Shown: positions 33,503-40,434 of the stretch, piece after piece | How the letters are laid out: every line of letters begins with the position of its first letter | Numbering within the stretch: position 1 is the stretch's first letter | Assembly (NCBI GenBank): GCA_965220955.1 | Contig: CBDCRK010000032.1 | Coordinates: 186,001-250,000, forward strand | DNA length: 64,000 nt | Direction of reading: 5' to 3' | Source of the DNA: CBDCRK01 sp965220955 | Lineage (GTDB): Bacteria > Desulfobacterota > Binatia > Bin18 > CBDCRK01 | Translations under genes and position numbers: made by a program | The notes under the pieces: model-generated | The model's input: the letters and a program-made list of their open reading frames with translations, nothing else | Told to the model about the DNA's origin: nothing | Database searches by the model: none

Positions 33503-33781
33503 ATGCCTTCTCAGGAACCGTTCCTTTCTTTTGTCAATGAAGAGGAGATCCGACGTCAGAGGAACAAGGCGCGAGAGCTACGTCAATCGCAATGGTGGAA
33601 GAGACGGCGGGCTAGTGGTATATGCCATTACTGTGGCCGGAAGTTCCCCCCCCAACAACTTACTATGGATCACAGGGTCCCTCTGGTTCGTGGAGGTAGG
33701 TCTACCAAGGGAAATGTGGTACCGGCATGCAAAGAATGTAACGTCAAGAAGAAGCATAGCCTTCCCTTTGATTGGGAATGA
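33503..33781 (+). CDS. Small HNH endonuclease-like protein
   Basis: A 92-residue stand-alone HNH domain. It has zinc-binding CHYCGRKF and ACKECN cysteine pairs, and a catalytic HNH core in TMDHRVPLVRGGRSTKGNVVPACKECNVKK (D-H, N, and a following C-x-x-C). A charged helical N-terminus precedes it. Free-standing small HNH proteins occur as housekeeping-associated genes of unknown role and as remnants of mobile elements or restriction systems. It lies 27 bp after uppP and 29 bp before a phosphodiesterase gene, all on +. No cognate methyltransferase or intron is seen. Confidence 0.8.
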   Translation: MPSQEPFLSFVNEEEIRRQRNKARELRQSQWWKRRRASGICHYCGRKFPPQQLTMDHRVPLVRGGRSTKGNVVPACKECNVKKKHSLPFDWE

Positions 33782-33809
33782 GCTAAGCTAGAATAGCCGG
33801 AGGGGATAG

Positions 33810-34946
33810 ATGTCAACACAGGCTCTCGTCCTTTGTCTTGACGGGTTTGGGCCAGAATACTGGGAGAAAAGCCCTATGTCTAACCTGCGACGAGCGGTGG
33901 CTGCAGGCTTCATGGTAACCGGACATTCCATGCTTCCCTCTGTGACCAATGTGAACACAGTCTCCTTAGTTACCGGGGCATTCCCCCAGGCGCACGGCAT
34001 TACTGGTAACTTCTCATTTGATCCGGCCACAGGGAGAGAGGGGCTCATGGAAGAAGGGCGCCTGGTGCTAATACCCACGGTATTTGAGCAGGCAAAGACG
34101 GTAGGCATGCGATCTGCTTTGATCACGGCCAAGGGTAAGCTCCTTAGCCTCCTGGGCCGGGGGGCAGACCTATGTGTATCTGCGGAAAACCCGCCTTCAG
34201 ACTTTCACTCCGCACTGGGTTCTCCACCGCCGATCTACTCTCTAGAGATTAATTACTGGGTACTTAGGGCGGTTCGTGAGGTAATCAAAAGAAAAAGTTA
34301 TGACCTTGTTTATGGCTTCACCACTGACTATGCAATGCATAAGCACTCTCCCCAGGACGAGCGTTCTCAGGAACACCTGCTCCACATTGATGCCCTGGTA
34401 GCAGAGATTCTGAATGAGGCCCCTGACCTTGCCTTCTTTGTCACTGCCGACCACGGCATGAACCACAAGCAGCAGGCCATAGATCTGGAGAAATGGCTGC
34501 GCCAGAAGGGTATTGCCGTTAGAGTGATCTCTACCATTCGGGACAAGTATACCGACCACCATTGTAACCTCTCCGGATCGGCATATGTTTATCTGGAAGA
34601 TCCATTGACACAGGACAAGGTGAGGGAGCTGCTTATCTCTCATCCCGCCGTCGAAGAGGTTTACCCTCGGGCCCAGGCAGCCAAGAGCTTTCGGCTTCTA
34701 CCAGAGAGGATCGGCGATTCATTGGTCCTGGCAGAAAAAGACTACCTATTTGGTACTCTCTCGACAGATCTGAGCGGGTCGTCGTCAGAGAATGAGCATT
34801 GCTTGCAGGAGACGAGGATTAACCTTCGTTCCCACGGTTCACGGCATGAGAGCGCCGTGCCTATTATGGGTACCCATACCTTAGATTACGGGCCTTATAC
34901 GCATAATCTAGACGTGACTCGGGCCCTGAAGTCGTTCTTTCAGTAA
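33810..34946 (+). CDS. Alkaline-phosphatase-fold phosphodiesterase/nucleotide pyrophosphatase (paralog 1)
   Basis: A 378-residue enzyme of the type I phosphodiesterase/AP superfamily. The N-terminal metal site is LCLDGFGPEYW (Asp). The predicted threonine nucleophile lies in SVTNVNTVSLVTGAFPQAHGITGN. FFVTADHGMNHK (Asp/His) and a C-terminal DHHCNLSG/GTHTLDYG region complete two metal sites. No signal peptide is visible, so it is likely cytoplasmic. It shares the TNVN...TGA.P.AHGITGN block with the secreted enzyme at 40435-41850. Substrate unknown (phosphonate, nucleotide or phosphodiester are all possible). Confidence 0.83.
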   Translation: MSTQALVLCLDGFGPEYWEKSPMSNLRRAVAAGFMVTGHSMLPSVTNVNTVSLVTGAFPQAHGITGNFSFDPATGREGLMEEGRLVLIPTVFEQAKTVGMRSALITAKGKLLSLLGRGADLCVSAENPPSDFHSALGSPPPIYSLEINYWVLRAVREVIKRKSYDLVYGFTTDYAMHKHSPQDERSQEHLLHIDALVAEILNEAPDLAFFVTADHGMNHKQQAIDLEKWLRQKGIAVRVISTIRDKYTDHHCNLSGSAYVYLEDPLTQDKVRELLISHPAVEEVYPRAQAAKSFRLLPERIGDSLVLAEKDYLFGTLSTDLSGSSSENEHCLQETRINLRSHGSRHESAVPIMGTHTLDYGPYTHNLDVTRALKSFFQ

Positions 34947-35302
34947 AGCATACCACTTGTCTTTTGCTGCCAACTTGGAACCATAAGGGCTTGTTCTCTC
35001 CCAGCCTGATCCTACACCCAGGGAATCGCTGTTTGTGAAGTGTTGCCCTATGGCGGCGTCTGGAAGAGGAGGTAGGTCAGGCCAGTGCTGGGTGAGAATG
35101 TTTATCGGACACTCCCACCTACTAAGATGATCCAATGAATGGTTTTTCGTCTGGTTGCTTCAGCTGACGGCTGTTGTAACTGTCCTTTTTTGGGCTTGGG
35201 CAAGTGTTCCGGATTGGCGTGCAGCGGTTTCCTTGGCAGCATCGTCTTGGAAACCGAAATTTGGATTAGGTTTTGGGACATTGGATTGTTATCAAATAAT
35301 GG
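34947..35302. other. Gap without a recognised gene
   Basis: About 350 bp after the phosphodiesterase stop. Short frames exist on both strands (for example minus 34908-35135, overlapping the gene end), but none has a ribosome site plus convincing composition. No RNA gene or hairpin terminator stands out. Confidence 0.5.
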
Positions 35303-35331
35303 TTGACAATTGCTTCTCTTTGGATTATGAA
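35303..35331 (+). promoter_or_regulatory. Near-consensus sigma70 promoter upstream of the XRE regulator
   Basis: -35 TTGACA (35303-35308) and -10 TATGAA (35326-35331) are separated by 17 bp. Transcription would begin near 35338 and give a leader of about 165 nt before the XRE gene at 35504. A 9-bp perfect inverted repeat (AATTGCTTC 35308-35316 / GAAGCAATT 35329-35337) spans the spacer and -10, so a dimeric regulator bound there would cover the promoter. Confidence 0.6.
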
Positions 35332-35352
35332 GCAATTACGGTAGCTTTTTCT

Positions 35353-35374
35353 TTGGGTATTGTGAAATACCCAA
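35353..35374. promoter_or_regulatory. Perfect 9-bp inverted repeat downstream of the promoter
   Basis: TTGGGTATT, 4-base spacer, AATACCCAA. It lies about 15 bp past the predicted transcription start and 130 bp before the XRE gene. It may be an operator for the encoded regulator or an RNA hairpin in the leader. Confidence 0.5.
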
Positions 35375-35503
35375 CACAGACAAGAGGGGTGTCTAATAGC
35401 TGCTGGATAGTGGTGTAGCGGTATAGGAAGAGGAGTTCTTAGGCTGAGGAGATCTGGGAGTAAAGAGTGGTCAAGATCTGGAATAACGAAGGAGGGAGAA
35501 AGT

Positions 35504-35791
35504 ATGGCGCTTATAGCTGTATCAAATGAGTATCGTCGAGTGATCCGGGATAGCCGGCAAAAGTTAGGACTAAGCCAGGGTGCTCTGGAGAAGACTTGCC
35601 GACTGGGAAAAACCTATGTGTGGTATGTGGAGTCAGGAAAAACCCAAAGTACCGATCCGACTCAGCTCACCCGACTTATTAAAGCTCTGCATAGACAGGC
35701 CGAGAAGGCGAAAGCACCGGTCAAACTTCAAGCCAGCCTAGCTAAGGTCCTGAACGGGATAGAAAAGCAGAAAAAAGTAAAAGTAAGTTAG
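35504..35791 (+). CDS. XRE-family helix-turn-helix protein
   Basis: A 95-residue DNA-binding protein with an N-terminal HTH of the Cro/C1 type: EYRRVIRDSRQKLGLSQGALEKTCRLGKTYVWYVESGKTQSTDPTQLTRLIKAL (about 8-62). A basic helical tail follows. An AAGGAGGG ribosome site lies about 7 bp before the ATG. The promoter with dyads at 35303-35374 suggests autoregulation. Small XRE proteins of this size are common regulators in mobile or toxin-antitoxin contexts, but no toxin partner is evident here. Confidence 0.8.
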   Translation: MALIAVSNEYRRVIRDSRQKLGLSQGALEKTCRLGKTYVWYVESGKTQSTDPTQLTRLIKALHRQAEKAKAPVKLQASLAKVLNGIEKQKKVKVS

Positions 35792-36034
35792 TCACAACTG
35801 GTGCTGGGGCGGGAATAACCGGACAAAGTCTTGGAAGAGGAGAGGAACCTCTAACCGTAGAGGCTCTTCCTCTCCAACCCCCATACCCTCTGCTGACAAT
35901 ATTCCGCGTTCTTCTCCATCTAATAATCCCTCTCGATAGTCTCTGGCAGTAGCCAGGGGGGATGCCTTTCTCTTTTTTTGGCAATCATTCTCTTTGCTCA
36001 GGTTCTTGGTTGTTACTGGAAACATAATCTTCAT
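35792..36034 (-). CDS. Possible small protein, unrecognised
   Basis: An 80-residue minus-strand frame from ATG 36034 (MKIMFPVTTKNLSKENDCQKKRK... RLEVPLLFQDFVRLFPPQHQL). Its stop abuts the XRE stop, and its start is 62 bp from the divergent receiver gene, a neat layout for a real gene. The ribosome site (GAAGAAAAG) is weak and the composition is not decisive. No family recognised. Confidence 0.35.
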   Translation of the reverse strand: MKIMFPVTTKNLSKENDCQKKRKASPLATARDYREGLLDGEERGILSAEGMGVGEEEPLRLEVPLLFQDFVRLFPPQHQL

Positions 36035-36095
36035 CTTTTCTTCACACTCTTGAAAAATATCGTCGGCATTTGCTACTGACAGGAGGAAAAAGCCG

Positions 36096-36497
36096 ATGAA
36101 GAGAATTCTCGTGACTGAAGACGAGGTCAGTATTTCGAACCTCATCTCCTATAACCTGGAACAGGTCGGCTATAGGGTAGTAACCGCCTTTGACGGCGAA
36201 GAAGCCATACGCCTAATAGAAAGCTTCCGTTCTCACTTGCTGACCCTCGATTTGCTGCTCTCGCAGAAAAGCGGCTGGCAGGTGCTGGACTTTATCCGCA
36301 ACCACCCACGCCAACAGATTTCCCTGCTACCGGTCATTGTGGTGAGTGCCCTGACTTCTCCCCAGCTCAAACAGGAGCTATGCCCATGGGGGGTGCAACA
36401 CTGCCTGAGTAAGCCTTTCTCCATCACCCAGCTCTGTTCCTTGGTGACAGATCTGCTAGAGGGCAATCCTAGCTTGACCTGGGCCGGAGATCTGTAG
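36096..36497 (+). CDS. Single-domain response regulator (CheY-like receiver)
   Basis: A 133-residue receiver domain without an output domain. It has the acidic pocket ILVTEDE (about 4-10), phosphoacceptor Asp in LLTLDLLLSQKSGWQVLDFI (about 52), Ser in VVSAL and Lys in CLSKPFSITQL. A strong ribosome site (AGGAGGAAAAAG) precedes the ATG. No histidine kinase is adjacent, so it is an orphan regulator acting through protein contacts or an unlinked phosphorelay. The decayed segment begins just after it. Confidence 0.87.
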   Translation: MKRILVTEDEVSISNLISYNLEQVGYRVVTAFDGEEAIRLIESFRSHLLTLDLLLSQKSGWQVLDFIRNHPRQQISLLPVIVVSALTSPQLKQELCPWGVQHCLSKPFSITQLCSLVTDLLEGNPSLTWAGDL

Positions 36498-36904
36498 AGC
36501 TTGGGTCCATATAAAAGACGTTCACAGAATTTTCCACCAATTGTCACACAGAAAGGGTTTAGACCGGCCAGAAGGCCATAGAGTCCTTCAAGGCTCGGTA
36601 GAACCAAAAAAGCAGCCATCCACAAAGAAGGAAGGTAGCGCTAACAAAAGTCGCTTCCGTTATAGTCTCCTTGCTGAACTTTCCTGTTGCCCAGGATTTC
36701 ACCTTTGGCCAAGCCCAGGGACGAAAATAAAGGACTCGTAGAAGGACAGGACGTATCTCTCTTAGTGGACTTTTACAGCAAGGATACCTAGTGCCAGTTA
36801 CGCGATCATGACGGACCTATGAAAAGTGTGTGAAGAGAATAGGGAGGTTTGTCAGCTGGATCGACTGAGGCGGTTGCCCTTTTTGCCCGAACAAGGAGGC
36901 CTCT
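36498..36904. other. Gap without a recognised gene, start of decayed segment
   Basis: About 400 bp with only short frames and no motif I recognise. An AAGGAGG site at its right end belongs to the transposase remnant that starts at 36905. Confidence 0.5.
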
Positions 36905-37102
36905 ATGGATTTTATCCCCTTAGTAGCCCAGCCGCTACTGCTGGGGTTTGCCCCAGCGTTTATCCAACCCACCTTCCAGCGTTGGCTTGTACTGTTAGTA
37001 GGGGCCATGGTTGCCCCTGGCGGCCACACCCTCAGCAACCTCTTGCGCACGGTGAGTCCCCTGGCCTGGGGTCATCAAAGTTACCTTGCTCCTGCAGCAT
37101 AG
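36905..37102 (+). pseudogene. Transposase N-terminal remnant (IS701/IS4-like DDE transposase)
   Basis: A 65-residue frame with an intact AAGGAGG site: MDFIPLVAQPLLLGFAPAF, then QRWLVLLVGAMVAPGGHTLSNLLRTVSPLAWGHQSY. The FAPxFxxPxxxxxLVLLVGAxxAxGxHTxxNLLR pattern matches the N-terminal region of a DDE transposase family whose next residues are normally YHRVL. Here the frame ends in SYLAPAA-stop, so the catalytic core is gone. Identification rests on pattern memory. Confidence 0.6.
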
Positions 37103-37154
37103 CGAGAATGAAAAGGGCAAAAGTCGAGCTTAGAGAGCGTTTTGAAATTCCAGT

Positions 37155-37343
37155 TTACCCTGCAAGTAAGCGCAGCATCCGATGGACACTGGCCAGATAC
37201 ACCATTGCTTCACTCGAACGGGTCTGATGCTCACAGTCTTTGCTCAAGCGCCGATACCGTCCCAACCACCCGAACGCGCGTTCCACTACACACCGGCGCG
37301 GCACTACTACAAAGCACTCAGGCCCAATAGACCAGCGCTCTGA
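37155..37343 (-). pseudogene. Transposase C-terminal remnant (IS5-family)
   Basis: On the minus strand about 62 codons without a start read FVVVPRRCVVERAFGWLGRY, then RRLSKDCEHQTRSSEAMVYL and ASVHRMLRLLAG-stop. This is the characteristic C-terminal block of IS5-type transposases (PRRWVVERTFAWLGRYRRLSKDYE...SEAMIYLA...MLRRL). An in-frame stop at 37344-37346 cuts it off upstream and no other part of the element is found. Confidence 0.75.
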
Positions 37344-37368
37344 TCAGCCTTTGCTCCTATGCAAAGCT

Positions 37369-37503
37369 ATGCTAGCTAAAGAAGAAGAGAGGGATATTAC
37401 AAGAAGATTACAGAGAGATGTTTTGTATGTGAAAAGAAACGGCTGGCGTCGTTTTATACTTGCAAGCAAGGATTGCAATCTGTACAGTGTTGGCATGGAT
37501 TAA
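37369..37503 (+). CDS. Possible small frame of unknown nature
   Basis: A 44-residue frame (MLAKEEERDITRRLQRDVLY, then VKRNGWRRFILASKDCNLYS) whose composition looks coding, but without a ribosome site. It may be the end of a degraded gene within the decayed segment. A stem-loop follows its stop. Confidence 0.25.
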   Translation: MLAKEEERDITRRLQRDVLYVKRNGWRRFILASKDCNLYSVGMD

Positions 37504-37522
37504 CCATTCATCCATCGCCTCC

Positions 37523-37560
37523 TGACCCCCTGGGGCTTCATTGCTGGCTCCAGGGGGTCA
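37523..37560. terminator. Stem-loop, possible terminator
   Basis: Perfect 11-bp arms TGACCCCCTGG and CCAGGGGGTCA enclose a 16-base loop. It follows the small frame ending at 37503. There is no clear T-run on either side, so rho-independent function is uncertain. Confidence 0.45.
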
Positions 37561-37630
37561 TTCCATATCAAGTAGCACGCTAAATCTAACCTTATAGATA
37601 GGACGGGTACAAGAGATCTCGGCTTTTGTT

Positions 37631-37716
37631 GTAGGGGCGAATCTTGTATTCGCCCTGTTGCTGCGGCCTCTTATCTGGGGCGATCATAAGGGCCGCCGAT
37701 CGCGGGTCGCCCCTAC
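37631..37716. mobile_element. MITE-like element with 10-bp terminal inverted repeats
   Basis: An 86-bp element bounded by gtaggggcga (37631-37640) and its exact complement tcgcccctac (37707-37716). An internal GGGCGAATCTTGTATTCGCCC-like palindrome is also present. It is noncoding. The TIR style is typical of short dispersed nonautonomous repeats seen in many genomes. It lies among other mobile-element debris. Confidence 0.6.
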
Positions 37717-38016
37717 GTTAGTACTCATGGTCGGTGGTTTGATTTAGTCAAGCGGTTCCTTTTCCTGTTGGGCAAGGGCCCTACTTTCAATCCGTTGGAA
37801 GGCACGCTGAAAATCGTTGGTCGAGGCCAGGAATAAGAGCATCAAGCGACGACTGTTAATAAAATATCCCAGGGTCTGTCTAAAAGATGCTGGGTAATCC
37901 TAAAATTCCAAAGACATTATTCCAGTGTGCAGAAATTTATGTGGTAGACCAATTAGTCTTGCGCTCACCTGTTGCCCATTGTTGAGAGCCAGCTTATTCG
38001 CGGAGGTATAAGGTAA
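37717..38016. other. Gap without a recognised gene
   Basis: Three hundred bases between the MITE-like element and the arsC remnant. I see no frame with motifs and no RNA gene; probably degraded DNA. Confidence 0.5.
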
Positions 38017-38193
38017 CGGACGCGAATTCTCTTTCTCTCTACCCACAATTCTGCCCGCAGCCAGATGGCCGAAGGGTATCTACGAACTCTTGCCGGTGAT
38101 CGCTTTGAGGTGGCCAGGGCGGGCACGGAGGCCACACGAATCCATCCCCTAACTATCCAAGTGAGGGCGGAAGTAGGAGTTGATTTGATGGGC
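38017..38193 (+). pseudogene. arsC: Arsenate reductase (LMW-phosphatase type ArsC) remnant
   Basis: The frame reads RILFLSTHNSARSQMAEGYL, then RTLAGDRFEVARAGTEATRI and HPLTIQVRAEVGVDLMG, which is the N-terminal half of thioredoxin-coupled arsenate reductase/low-molecular-weight phosphatase. The P-loop cysteine of FLCTHNSARSQMAEG is replaced by serine (TCT). There is no start codon: an in-frame TAA lies at 38014-38016. Similarity stops after DLMG, where HRSKSV normally follows. It is therefore a triply disabled fragment. Confidence 0.8.
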
Positions 38194-38473
38194 ATATTTC
38201 ACTCTGTCTACAGTTCTCTTGTCCGTCTATATCACTAGGATACGATAATGAGATGTCTTTGTTGAGCTTCTGCAATGGGAATAAGAAACTTTACAAGTAG
38301 GACGGCTAAAGAGTGAGCCGCAGGTCTTGATACTAAGAGAACGCGAAAGCTTCTTCCCAAGGATCTCCATTGAGCTGCTTTGAAGAAACTGCAAATTCAT
38401 AGAGCTGCCCAGCGACTTTCTTTGGGGAGGATTAAAAAGGTCCCCCTCTTCCCTCTAAGTTCATTGGAAAGCG

Positions 38474-39757
38474 TTAGTCGTTCTCACTCTCATTGTCGTT
38501 ATCATCATCGTCATCAGTGCCCAGATCCATGCAGTTAGCATAGAACGTCGTCGTGGCCGACCAGTCGGAGAAGATGCCAAGGACCCCCACCTGCCGTGCG
38601 AGCACGTCGATGGTGGTCAAGATATCGCCGTCATTGCTGAGGCCGCCGAGCGTCGTCTGGTAGTAATAGGTATTGCCGCCCTGCAGCACGTCCTCGATAA
38701 TACGGCCGGAGCGCTCGGTGGTCCAGGTGATGATGTCGAGGCCAGCTTCCTTGGCAGCCGTGGTATAGTCCGAGGGCACGATGTTGTTGTTCCCGTCGAG
38801 CGTCAATAGCATTGGCAGGGGTGGCGCGACGATGTTGACACCCTGGTCAGCAAGGTCCTCCAGAAAGGGGCCTGGATTGGAACGAGGAATGGGGCTGCCG
38901 TCCAAGAATATGGCCTGCTTGCCGAACGCTGGCTCGTTCTCAATCCAGCAGAGCACGTCGCCGAGGTTGAAGGACTGTGCAAACACATTGCTGGGATTGA
39001 CGCTGGCCTCCTTATACTCGTTGATCATCTTCTGGGCGTAGGCATCCTGGCTTCCGAAGACATCTTTAACATCTTCCTTCTTACCAGCCTTGAGCTCTGG
39101 CGTCATCTTTGCATCCAGGCTCTTGAAGAGTTCGATGCTCTCCTTGTGGGAGAGGAGGGTACCGCAGGTGGAGTGCAGGTCCGTCCTCCAGTTTGCGGTG
39201 CCGTCCAGGTACTCCTCGACCGTAGTCGCGTTAGGGTTGCTAGCATCCATCTTGCCGCAGAGCGACTTGAACTCATCGAGGGTGAGGTCGCTGGCGCAGC
39301 ACTCGACGTTCTCAAACGGTTTGGTCTCGTTGAAATCTGGTGGGACGGAGCACTTGCTAGCCAGATCGGTAGCAACAATGTTGGTGGTGGTGTGCAGATC
39401 GCACTGCGCATGACGGCACACCAGCTCCCCGTCCTTAGTGAAGGTCACGTCGCACTCCAGGATACCGGCGCCCATGCGAGCGGCCGCCACATAGGATTCC
39501 TTGGTGTGCTCGGGGAACTGCAGGGGAGCGCCGCGGTGGCCGATCGAGAAGTCGGTCTTCTTAAAGTTGGTAATTCCGGAGCACTCCTGAAGAGTGCTCT
39601 TGAGTTCACTCTCCTCCATCTTCTCGACGAGGTAGTATGGGCGAGGGCCGAGCTGGACCTGCAGTCCTTTTCCTACTTGGACGCATGCGACTGTCGCAAG
39701 GGCTGACAGTGTAGTAAAAGTAATAGCAATGGTAAGTGTGGCTCTGTTCGAGTGCAT
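38474..39757 (-). CDS. Secreted glycerophosphodiester phosphodiesterase
   Basis: A 427-residue GDPD-family enzyme that hydrolyses deacylated phospholipid diesters. An N-terminal hydrophobic leader (ATLTIAITFTTLSALATVACV) indicates export. Catalytic features are IGHRGAPLQFPEHTKESY (His-Arg, Glu) and ILECDVTFTKDGELVCRHAQCDL (Glu-x-Asp, His). The barrel continues to IITWTTERSGRI. The tail is a run of Asp/Asn/Glu (DDDDDNDNESEND). Codon use looks GC-richer than neighbours and the flanks are gene debris, so acquisition by transfer is plausible. It is longer than the E. coli GlpQ type (358), with an insertion rich in Cys and Asn. Confidence 0.88.
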   Translation of the reverse strand: MHSNRATLTIAITFTTLSALATVACVQVGKGLQVQLGPRPYYLVEKMEESELKSTLQECSGITNFKKTDFSIGHRGAPLQFPEHTKESYVAAARMGAGILECDVTFTKDGELVCRHAQCDLHTTTNIVATDLASKCSVPPDFNETKPFENVECCASDLTLDEFKSLCGKMDASNPNATTVEEYLDGTANWRTDLHSTCGTLLSHKESIELFKSLDAKMTPELKAGKKEDVKDVFGSQDAYAQKMINEYKEASVNPSNVFAQSFNLGDVLCWIENEPAFGKQAIFLDGSPIPRSNPGPFLEDLADQGVNIVAPPLPMLLTLDGNNNIVPSDYTTAAKEAGLDIITWTTERSGRIIEDVLQGGNTYYYQTTLGGLSNDGDILTTIDVLARQVGVLGIFSDWSATTTFYANCMDLGTDDDDDNDNESEND

Positions 39758-39880
39758 AAGATCCTCCTTTATCGTCGTGGGAATGGGTTCTCAATAATGG
39801 ACAGATCACCAAGGATTCATTTTTCCGTCATATCCACGTCACAAATGTATGTTTAATTGGCTGAGATAAGGAGGTGGACT

Positions 39881-40036
39881 GTTAGCACCATCCAGCACCA
39901 GTACATAGATCGAGAGACGGGTCAGATTCGCACCGAGCGGCTTTACGGCGACTGGATCATCAACTTCCTACACTCTAGCGCCTGGGAATACATACCGACT
40001 CTGTACAAGCTGTTTACCAGCGCGAGTACATCCTAG
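39881..40036 (+). pseudogene. psd: Phosphatidylserine decarboxylase N-terminal remnant with lost start codon
   Basis: The frame reads STIQHQYIDRETGQIRTERL, then YGDWIINFLHSSAWEYIPTL and YKLFTSAS, then stop. QYIDRETGQIRTERLYGD is the conserved start of phosphatidylserine decarboxylase proenzymes. A perfect AAGGAGG site ends at 39874, but the codon at the expected start (39881-39883) is GTT instead of ATG. Only the first 50 residues remain; the pyruvoyl cleavage site is absent. Confidence 0.65.
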
Positions 40037-40408
40037 TTGACCGAGAAATAGGCCAAATGCTTCAGACCCTTCTAGTAGGGATGACACGGGATTCTACAGC
40101 AGGTTCTGTTACCTTAAGGGTAGGAGAGAGAAGAACTCACTGTTCTCTATGGACTCTTTCCCCCCGCCCTCTCCTGGCTGCAAATCCAGCTTTGTGGCCG
40201 GGGGATAGAAGTCTCTGAAGCCATGGCGGGAGATTTGCTAAATAGTTTTGGCTATCGCGAGCTTGAGCGCATTACAGCTTCTGACCGGCAAAGCATATTT
40301 TGCCTGTTCTGGCGGATGGACGAGAAGGGCTTGCCTATTATGGTCGAGGTTCGGCATGATAAGGAAGAGCAGGGGATAACTTTGTTTTTTCCCCAGATGC
40401 GATTTTAG
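40021..40408 (+). pseudogene. Broken reading frame, unrecognised
   Basis: Two + frames join if one base is changed near 40120-40130. The upstream part reads REYILVDREIGQMLQTLLVG, MTRDSTAGSVTLRVGER. The downstream part reads EELTVLYGLFPPALSWLQIQ, then MAGDLLNSFGYRELERITAS and onward to QMRF-stop. A 61-residue frame from ATG 40223 is the only part with a start. Function unknown; it directly follows the psd remnant. Confidence 0.4.
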
Positions 40409-40434
40409 AGGCAACTTTGAGGTAAGATCTATTG

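Noticed and set aside
35155..35418. Open frame of 87 residues upstream of the XRE gene
   Set aside because: No ribosome site, and it overlaps the promoter and dyads at 35303-35374; composition is not protein-like.
37965..38195. Minus-strand open frame over the arsC remnant
   Set aside because: The + frame has unmistakable ArsC P-loop homology; the minus frame is its shadow.
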